Assembly: GCF_027579695.1 (NCBI RefSeq) | Contig: NC_083596.1 | Span: forward strand, 18,303,255 to 18,367,254 | DNA length: 64,000 bases | From: Neoarius graeffei | Taxonomy: Eukaryota > Chordata > Actinopteri > Siluriformes > Ariidae | Direction of reading: 5' to 3' | Shown: positions 24,001-34,100 of the stretch, piece by piece | Layout: each line of letters begins with the position of its first letter | Numbering within the stretch: position 1 is the first letter of the stretch | Notes under the pieces: generated by a model | Told to the model about the DNA's origin: nothing | Seen by the model: the letters and a program-made list of their open reading frames with translations, nothing else | Database searches by the model: none | Program-made: the position numbers and the translations under genes

Positions 24001-27000
24001 AAATTGACCGTAGGTGTGAATGTGAGTGTGAATGGTTGTCTGTGTCTATGTGTCAGCCCTGTGATGACCTGGCGACTTGTCCAGGGTGTACCCCGCCTTT
24101 CGCCCGTAGTCAGCTGGGATAGGCTCCAGCTTGCCTGCGACCCTGTAGAAGGATAAAGCGGCTAGAGATAATGAGATGAGATGAGACTAAGGAAGAAAAA
24201 AAAGGGGGGGAAGCAGATGCATTTTTCTTCTTTTCCTTTGAAGCTAAAGGCTTAACCGACCTAATTTTTCCTACCTGCATGTGCAAGGGTATTAGTGTCA
24301 GCTGGTATGCTGGCATGTTAGTAAAAGAAGCCCGTTTGTTTTTAACCCCAGTAGCCTCTCCTGAGTAGAGATAAAGATGAGGCTACTTTTTAGTGGAGTG
24401 AGTGTGGGCTTGGTTAAAGGGGAACTGAAGTCATTTTTAAACTTGCTTTATTTCTTAATTAACGTGTTGTTCAATTACGTTTTCGGTTTTATTAACCTTA
24501 TATCGTGACTCGTATTGGCATATTATATTACACTTGTCGGCCTTTTCGGTTTTTAGCCATGTTGAACGTAGTTCGTTTAGTCCACGACAGGTGTCGCTTA
24601 TCCACGCGACCTTCACGAGACTTGTGCGAGACTTCACACGTGAAGTGTCAGCGCCGCCATTTTGAAAACTTTACACAGCAGCCAGATCGCCATATCATTC
24701 CAATTTAGATTAATTTCGAGATTTGCCAGCTTCATCGGTGACGGAGATTATTCCATACGACTTCAAACCATTGGTTTAAATGGGGGGGGGGGACATTTTC
24801 GGACACTCGTCCGTCATGCTGGTATTTACGTCATTACTGTCGCACAATTAAAACGTGCCAGATCAGTCGGCTGGTGGGTTTTCAAAATAATAAACACATG
24901 CATGTATTTTTGTGATAAATCCATATTATACTGAGCGTATTTCCCACATTAATCAATACAAAGTACCTGCATCTTTCAGTTCTTTTAAATCAAGGCTGAA
25001 TACTTTCTTCTTTGCTGCTGCCTTTTATTAAATCAAATTTGAGACTTTTAATTTGATTTCTTTCAGCGCGACCGTAATACATGATGGGATATATTGCTTT
25101 GGTTAGTGACCATCCGTTGTACACTACTTTTCGTGATGTATTGTGGGATACTTTGAGTGCACTATATAGGGTGTAAATAATCCTCACTAAAGTTTTGGAC
25201 AGCACTACAAAATGGCGTCCTCACTATATAGTGAGTAGGGAGCGATTTCGGACACAGGGAAAACTTTCGGCTTGATTACGTCAGCATTTGAAGGAGGGCG
25301 CGCGCGTCTTTTCACAATGTTGGCAGATGTTGGTCACTTTGATTTCCGCTGTACGTTTTACTTCCGTCCTATGATGTCTCGCACAGGTCTCAGCGAACCT
25401 CGTTTACGGCCATTGCTTTGACATATGGACTGATATATTACAGAGCATATTTCAAACACTCATGACTTGCTATAGCAGTGACAAAATAGCGATCAAAAAT
25501 GCATTCCGATGTTTAATAAAATGAGAAATAGAATTTTGACAATAAAAAAAAAAAAAGTTTGCCTTTAGTTCCCCTTTAAGGTTAAATATGTAAACACCAT
25601 GTAATACAAGTGGTATTTTACAATGAGTAGTTTAGCTTAGCTTGTACTGAATGATATTTGTTACCCCTCAGCTAGAAAAAGGCTTCATAGACTTTAAGAG
25701 GGGGCGGCACGGTGGTGTAGTGGTTAGCACTGTCACCTCACAGCAAGAAGGTCCTGGGTTCGAGGACCTTTCTGTGTGGAGTTTGCATGTTCTCCCCGTC
25801 TCTGCATGGGTTTCCTCCAGGTGCTCCGGTTTCCCCCCCCCCACAGTCCAAAGACATGCAGGTTAGGTTAATCGGTGGCTCTAAATTGACCGTAGGTGTG
25901 AATGTGAGTGTGAATGGTTGTCTGTGTCTCTATGCGTCAGCCCTGTGATGACCTGGAGCCTTGTCCAGGGTGTACCCCGCCTTTCGCCCGTAGTCAGCTG
26001 GGATAGGCTCCAGCTTGCCTGCGACCCTGTAGGACAGGATAAGCGGCTACAGATAATGGATGGATGGATGGACTTTAAGAGGTAAATCCTGAATCTTCTC
26101 CCCTCCCCATTATGGAGTGAAATTATTTCGCATCATGATGCAGAAGACCTCTAGATTTGTGAAATCTTATTTCATTTATTAATGCTGATGAAGTATTATT
26201 TGAATGAACGATATTGAAGCTGTAGGAGGTGCTATACCTTCATCACATAAAGACTGACGATATGGTATAAGACACTGTCAAGAATCAGTCGCATACAGAA
26301 ACGAATAGCATCTCATAAATCTCTCACCTCTCCAAAATAAGACACAAGTGGAGAAATTTCACACACTGCTGGAGGATCACCATCCTGAGCCGTCCTGTAG
26401 GTTAAATAAAACCCCGGTTAATAATTACAAACTCTCTTCAACTGCACCGAGCTGTGTGAAATAGATGAATCTAAGTATTTACACATCATTTTTAAAAAAA
26501 TCCAGAGTTTTATTTCAATTCTAAAAAAACAAGATCAACTGTGAGCTACTGCTCACTTACATATCCCCCACGCTCACTTTTATCAGAATGCAAGCGACTG
26601 AAGGAATAGGACACTTATTATGAATATTGACTTCAACAAATAATTAACCCTGAAACGAGTAAGTAAAGAGCAGTGTCTCTCCCCAGGGATTTCAAATAGC
26701 ATCCTGGTAACCTGTCATTTTCAAATAGCATTTTGCTTCTTGAAATAGCGTCAAAACCCACCCTATATGTTTCATAAATACATCCAGTCGGTAAACAGGA
26801 AGTCGATGTGGGACAGACCTGAAAATGGTATATATGGTATAGAACCCCAAGCTGAAGCTCGCTACCAAATATCAAGCAGTTGTGATTTGTAGTTGCTGAG
26901 AAAAATGTGAGGAAAATTTTGTAAATTCACGCTGTGTGTTTCGTAAATACATTCAGTTGGTAAACAGGAAGTCAATGTGCGACAGACCTGAAAACGGTAT

Positions 27001-30000
27001 ACATGGTATAGAACCCCAAGCTGAAGTTTGGTACCAAGTGGCTATGATTTGTGGTTGCTGAGAAAAAGGGTGTTTTGGACGGACAGACAGAGGTAAACCA
27101 GTATACCTTCAATGCTACATGTCTCATCTTATACTTCTAGATACATTTAGCTTACAGCATAGTAATAATTCATCCACAGGATTAATATATACAGAATATT
27201 TTCTTCACATAGTCTCTTCTTACAAACTCGGCTGTCCTGAACCTGTACTGGTGATTTTTGTGGTTCTTTGATTCATTGAAGTGATTTGGATACTCTGAAG
27301 TGATTCTGTGATTCACTATTATTCAGATCCTCTGGCTTTATGCTGTGACAAAAAGCATGTAAACTAGTAAAGAAACTAATAAGCATGAAGTTTACTCCAC
27401 TGATGGATACTGGCACCTGTATTCTGAAGTGATGGGCTTGTTATGCTCATCCAGGAAGACGGCCTCGGCTTGCAACGCCCAGCGATAGTGCTGAGCCAAC
27501 AAAGAGCGCCTCACTGTGGTTGGAGTGTCAACGGGCGCACCATCTGCATTTTTCAATGGAGAGAACTCATCCTCCCTCAAAACCTCAAAGGCAACAAATT
27601 TCCTGCAAATAGAAAGGCGATGTTCTATCATATAACCAAATGAAAAAAAACCCATACCTTTTATATTTTTATTAATAACATGGATATTGAAGATTCACTT
27701 TGAAAACTGGAAGACGTCAAAGACAAACTTCTCCATTTTTATTCCATTTGGTTTTGTAGGTTTAACAGGATTACCGTCGTCATCCACAAAGGGCACTTTC
27801 TTGATGGCTACGTGTTGCTTTAATTGCTCCTGAAAATTCCTGAGGAAACAGAAATGAAAACAATGGATTCTGTAAGCTAATATTGAGCTTCATGACAGTG
27901 CCTACTAAATGTTTTTGCTTCCCTCCCCCAGATACATGTTCTGTTTTTCACAGATTCGATCATGTATATTCATGTTGGTGCATCGTTAATATTTTTACTA
28001 ATAGTTAATGGACTCCCAGAGCCAATCATAGTGGACAAACACTATGCTTGTCTTTATTCTATCCACATTCACTGGATATGAGCAATCGCGTGCTCTAACT
28101 GGCTAATCTACTACTAGGCTATCAGCTCATATACCATGAGTAGAGAAAAACAAAGTGGCAGAGCGTGTTGCTGAACCAATCGAGGACGAAATAAAAACTC
28201 TACTCGAAAACAAAACCCCAAAAAAATACCAAAAAAAAAAGCAATCAAATCTTATTTAAGAATTATCATCATTATTATTATTATTATTATTATTTTTATA
28301 GCATTTTTCACAAATTGCTCCTGTCATTTCATCGGTTCGTTGACATTCTTCATCTTTCAGCATTAAAACTTGTTGAATTTTTTTTGACTGGTTCAAAAGC
28401 TTAAAGAAGTTTGAAAATTACATAACTGAAATGTCCAAGGAAGAATTAAATAAATGTCTAAAGCTATTCTATACCTCGGCAAGACAGCACTTTTTTTTTT
28501 GTAGAAAGTCGTCAATTCCTGCAGCCACTGATAAGTTTTTAAGAAGTCCGTCTAAGCAGAAATTATTTTGTCAGACGTTTTGCATAAAGTTTTTATTTAT
28601 CGACTTTGCAAAAAATAAAAATGCTCCGTTTCTCAAAATCCAGTGAATGTGGAGAGAATAAAACAGTCATTCCACTCAATCTCGTCATGCATGGCTTATA
28701 GTCAACTCGGTGCTACGTGCCTCATCAGCCAACACCTCATGTACGACTCGATTTCGTGGAATAATTTTAGTCGTCTATGGCTTTCTCCCCCCCAAGTACA
28801 AAACAAATGCATATAGATATCAAAACCATTAAATAAAATTAAACTAATATACACAGGGTCACTCACAGGGCCACCTCCCATAGGAAGTCTCTGGTGAAGA
28901 AGTGATTGCAGATGTTTCCAGCGTTGTACACGAGCTCGCCCCCAGGGTCGCGCTGCTCTGCTATCTCGGGCTCTAGCTCACTGTATTCCACCACCTGGTA
29001 CACACCATCTACACGACATACCACACCCACTGGCTCGGATGCATACGCCTTCTCTACCACCTCACCAACACACGGAGGGGAAACAAAGAATTATGCATGG
29101 CAGAAGAACCTTCAAAAAAACTAAGTACAATGTAATCTAGATTTTAAATGATTGTGATTGCACCATGGAGAGGAAGTATTATATAGAGTCCAGGACTTGA
29201 TACCATACTGGAATGAAACTACTACCTCATCTACTGTGATTAAAAACTAGAAAGAGACATTACACCACTCGTTATTGTTCATTCATATGAACCGACCAGG
29301 AGTCACAGTGGGAGGTCGGGGCAAGAGAGCCAGTTAACAGTGGGGCCATCAAGAGTCTTTAGCCCCAGGATTCCGTTGGGGGCACTGAAGACAGGACAGG
29401 GTTCGATCAGGTGGCTCACAGTTTGGGGGGGTGCCACAGGAGCAGTTCTCAGAAGCTGCCGCACCAATGGTTTGGAGGAAGGCCTGAGTTTTCCCCCAAT
29501 CGGTGCGAAGATAATTCAGCCTAACCCAGGTGGGGCGTAGGAGAGAGTGCCCAGCAGGTTTAGGGGAGGGCTCAGGGGTGTAATTGTGCAAGGTGGAATT
29601 AGCACCCTCCCAGTCCTTGCGCCACTGATCCATGACCCAATCGGGGGTGAGGGGGGTGCCGTTCTCAAGCTTGGGGTGCCGTTCTCAAGCTTCTCAAGGA
29701 TGGCAAGGTAATGACAGTCTTATCTGCAATGTCAGTAAGACAAAGAAGATGCTTGTGCACATGATTAGATTCAATACGACCCTCCATTGCTGATTGGGTG
29801 TATGATGTAGAGAGAGTATGCAGCTACATACATCTGGGAATCTACATTGGTGAGGATTTATCTTGGACCACAACACATGGCATATTTGGTCAAGAAAGGT
29901 CAACAACAGCTTTAATATCTGAGGAAACTGAAGAAATTTGGCATGACTCTTAGGATCTTCACCTCGAGCTGGACATCAAACTGGATTCATGTAGGACCCA

Positions 30001-31073
30001 ACAAAAAAAGTCCTAGGAGCCTCCTGAGTGGCACAACAGAACAGTTCGCCTTCAAGAGTTTGAATCAAGACATACGTGGCCATACTCTCTGAGTGGGAGG
30101 GATGGCAATACTCACTTTCTCTCCCTGTCAATCATAGCAACACTAACCAATCTTCAACATCCATCAGCCCATGTATGCAGAAGAGGACAGATAGCACCAT
30201 CCTCTGAGTATAAAAGACTCAGGAGTTGATTTCATGCTTTCCCTCACTTTCCCTAGTTGGCAGCTGTCATGAGATCAGGGAGCACTAGCTAGTGGAAGGA
30301 ATATTTTGTGCAAATGACCAAAACTGGGGAGATACTGAGAACTGACTATAACTGTGGGAGAGGGCAGGATTGGTCAAACTTTCTGCAGAAGTGGTTTGTG
30401 ATTAGTCAATGTTTCCTATTCATTCAGTTTTCATGCATATGAAGTCTGGTAAATGGTACCAGGGTATTAGAGCCAGAATATGTAGACTCTGTAAGAGCCT
30501 ATACTTTCAGCGTGTCAGATTCTGTCACCCTCTACCATTCCCACATATGTCTTCCCTACAAAATGCACCGACAGGACGTACTACACTATATCTCGAATGT
30601 ATAGCATACCTTTATACTCTTGCAATGTATTTTAACATTTTTCTTCTTAAATTTGAGAATATGCAACAACTTGACTACACAACTGCTTCTGCATATGAAT
30701 TTTCTTGTACCGAATTAACACACACATACACAGGACACTTTTTCAATGGATTAAAAACATGTTCTATTCCCTTCTAGCGGGTTTCATTCATTTGGTTTGA
30801 CAGCATGCAATATTGTTAGCATATCGCTTATCCTACGTGTATTAAGGTCACTCTGCCCAGTGGAGAATGAGCGTTGAATATGGTTTACGATATTGCATGG
30901 TTGTCAAGACAACATGACGTCACACGTCGGAGACGTAAAACTTGCGTATTAGCGAGCGACTGGGACAATTTGCCAAAAAACACGGCTCCCAGGTTTGATT
31001 TGTTAAATATGGAAGATTTTGAGAGAATTTTGAAAGAGAAAGATGCGTTGAACACCCGAAAGGAATGTGTATG

Positions 31074-31112
<39 letters not shown>

Positions 31113-34100
31113 TAATAATAATAATAATGGCTTTTGAGTGGTCTATCAGATATATTCCATTCAGCTAGCATGATATTGAACAAGTCTTCAACTCGTTCAA
31201 TATCATGCTAGCTGAATGGAATATATCTGATATACCACTCAATGCCAGCCAATCTTATTTAAATATACAAGTATGTTCATTTATACCTTAGCACCACAGT
31301 CAGCACCTTTCTTCACACAGAAACCAACGAACAGTGGATCAGCCAGTTTAACCAGGATATTATCAACACAGTAAACATGAAGATATTGCACCCCCCTTAT
31401 CTCCATATCCTCCAAGACCTTGTTGTCTACAAGGGCACGGTAAAGGCCTCCGTTCCCATCTGAAAACAAACACGTGTTAATTTAAGCGTTAAATATGACC
31501 AGCAAATGATAATATAGAACATAATATTTGGATAAAAGGGTGTTGGTTCATCAAAATGGTGGCAGTGTTTGAGTAATTGCTCTTCTCCATAGTTCTAACT
31601 GTTCAAATAATGACAGTAATTAATGAGACACTGCGGTCATAATTACATTTCAAACACATTTAACATAAGGCCCAAGTGCAAAATGGACTAAATAAGAACA
31701 AATCATGTTGATCTTTGACAGTGTATTTGTTTGTGTTGCATATTTTTAGTTGCATCTATGATGATGATGTAGTATTATTTTTCCAGACCTCAATTTAAAA
31801 AAATTAAAATCTCAAACCTGGAGCCATGGCTATCTTATTCTTCTTTTCCAGAATAATCTTCCCATCAAAGCTGACAGCTGGGATCATCCTCTGCTCAAAC
31901 ATCACCACATTGGAAGGGTCCAGGTCAAAGTAGCGGTTCTCTTTGAAGAACTTCTCTGTGGGCCCCAGGGTGAATTCACTGGTCATTATATACCTGGATC
32001 CACCCAACATTAACCAGAGAAAGCGTTATTAGAGCTGATGCCTGTATAGTCAAATGCTTTGGTTCTACAAGGTACAAAACTTTGACAATTGTATTAAAAT
32101 ATTTACGCCATTTGCACTGACTGGCCAAAAAGTCTCACACACTCATATTTCTTTGGACTGTGTTTAGCTTTGATTATGGCACACTTTCTTTCACTGTGGC
32201 ATTATTTCAGCAACCTTGTGCAACATCACAACATTTATTTACATGCAAATTTATTTGCATTAATTTTTTTTGCCAAGATCTTGTCTTGATGGAGAGTCAA
32301 ATCACCCTGTTAAAAACAACTTCTCCAGCACATCACAAAGACTTCCATTGGGGTTAAGGTCGGGACTCTGTGGTGGATAATTCATGTTGGAAAATTATTC
32401 CTCATGCTGCCTGAACCACTCTTTTACAAATCGAGCCCTAATTTTATTCACGTGCCATCGGGAAGAAAAAAAAAAATCCATTGATGTGATGATAACCTGG
32501 TCATTCAGTACATTCAGGTTGTCAGCGGAGTTCATTTTATTGCCACATAACGGAGTCTTGACCTGACCAACTGAAGCAACCTCAGATCATAACCCTGCCT
32601 CCAGAGGCTTGTACAGTGACCACTATGATTGGTGCAGTACTTCATGGCCTTTCCTTCTTACCCTGACACACCCATTGCTCTGGAATGGGGTAAATCAGAA
32701 TTCATCAGAACATTTTTCCATTGTTCCAGAATCCAATCTTAATGCTCCTAAGCAAATTGAAGCCTGATTAGTTTCACTAACAAGTGCTTTTCTTATAGCC
32801 ACACAGCTGTTTGTGAGTTCTCATCACATTATGTGTGGAAATGCTCTTACTTGCACTATTAAACATAGCTGTGAGTTCTACTGTTGGATTTTTTTTTTTA
32901 ATTCCACCTCACAAAGTTTTCAAGTGATCTCTGATCATGGTCAGTCAAGATGTTTTTCCCTACCACACTTCTTCTGCAAAGTTGACAGGTCACCATCCTT
33001 CCAGGTTTTAATAATGCATTGGACAGTGCTGAAATGACTGGAATTGGGTTCAGAAATCTCCTCAGTAGTATTCTTCGCTTGATACCGCCCAATAATTTGA
33101 CCCTTCTGAAAGACAGTAACATCTTTTGTACGACCATGGGATACGTCTTCCGACATGTTTGTTTAAGAAATGAGAAGCTACTCACTGCATCAGTTAGGGT
33201 TAAAAGAATTGTTGCCAGCTGAAACACATTAATCACTGAAGTAATTATCCAATCAAAGGCACGTAAGTATTTGCTTATTCAAATCCAAATGGTGACTTGT
33301 TTTTGGCCAGGCAGTGTATATGTGATTGAGGAAGATGAAAGTGAAATTCACCAAGGCACTGTACACTTGGAACCACATTTCTTGCTCGCCAGCTCTTGCA
33401 CCTTCTGAATTCGCTCTGCTTGGATCTGATACAAAGTTTTGCCACTCGGTAACCCGACGTCATACATTCCTTTAGGGTAGGGAACTCCGAGTCTGGTTCC
33501 TTGCCCTCCAGCTAACAGCAGCACGGCCACTTTGTTTTGGGCTATCTGTGAAAAACCTACAAAAACACCATTTTTTTTTTGACTGAGCATAAATTTGATT
33601 AGTCATAGCACTTTTCAGTTGAGTTCACATTACTGTAGTTCCAAAGTCAGAGTGCTTTATGTACAATGCCCGGATCAGACTACACAAATTCAGTTCAATT
33701 TTGACACAGCTGACAAACTTCAAACATTGGGGCAGAATATAAATGTGAGGAATGACTAACAGGCCTTATAGTGTGACATGACCGAAGAACAGCGATGTGG
33801 TGTGTGGGACGCCCCATGATACCCATACGAAAAGTCTAGCATGTCAGAATTTTTGTATTTTCTCACCAAGTTTGACAACTCCTACATCATGTTCCTTGAT
33901 AGCCATGATGGACAATTTCTTGAGCCTCCTCCACTGATGACATGCAAGAACGTGAATGATGATTGGTCAGGTTCAAACTTGTAGTGTTGCCAGTCTCCCA
34001 ACCAAGATATGGCAAGAATTTATGGCACTATAATCTGACATGGTGACCATCGTGAAATACAAAAACATCATGGAGCCTGATCCTGGGATAACTTGGAATA

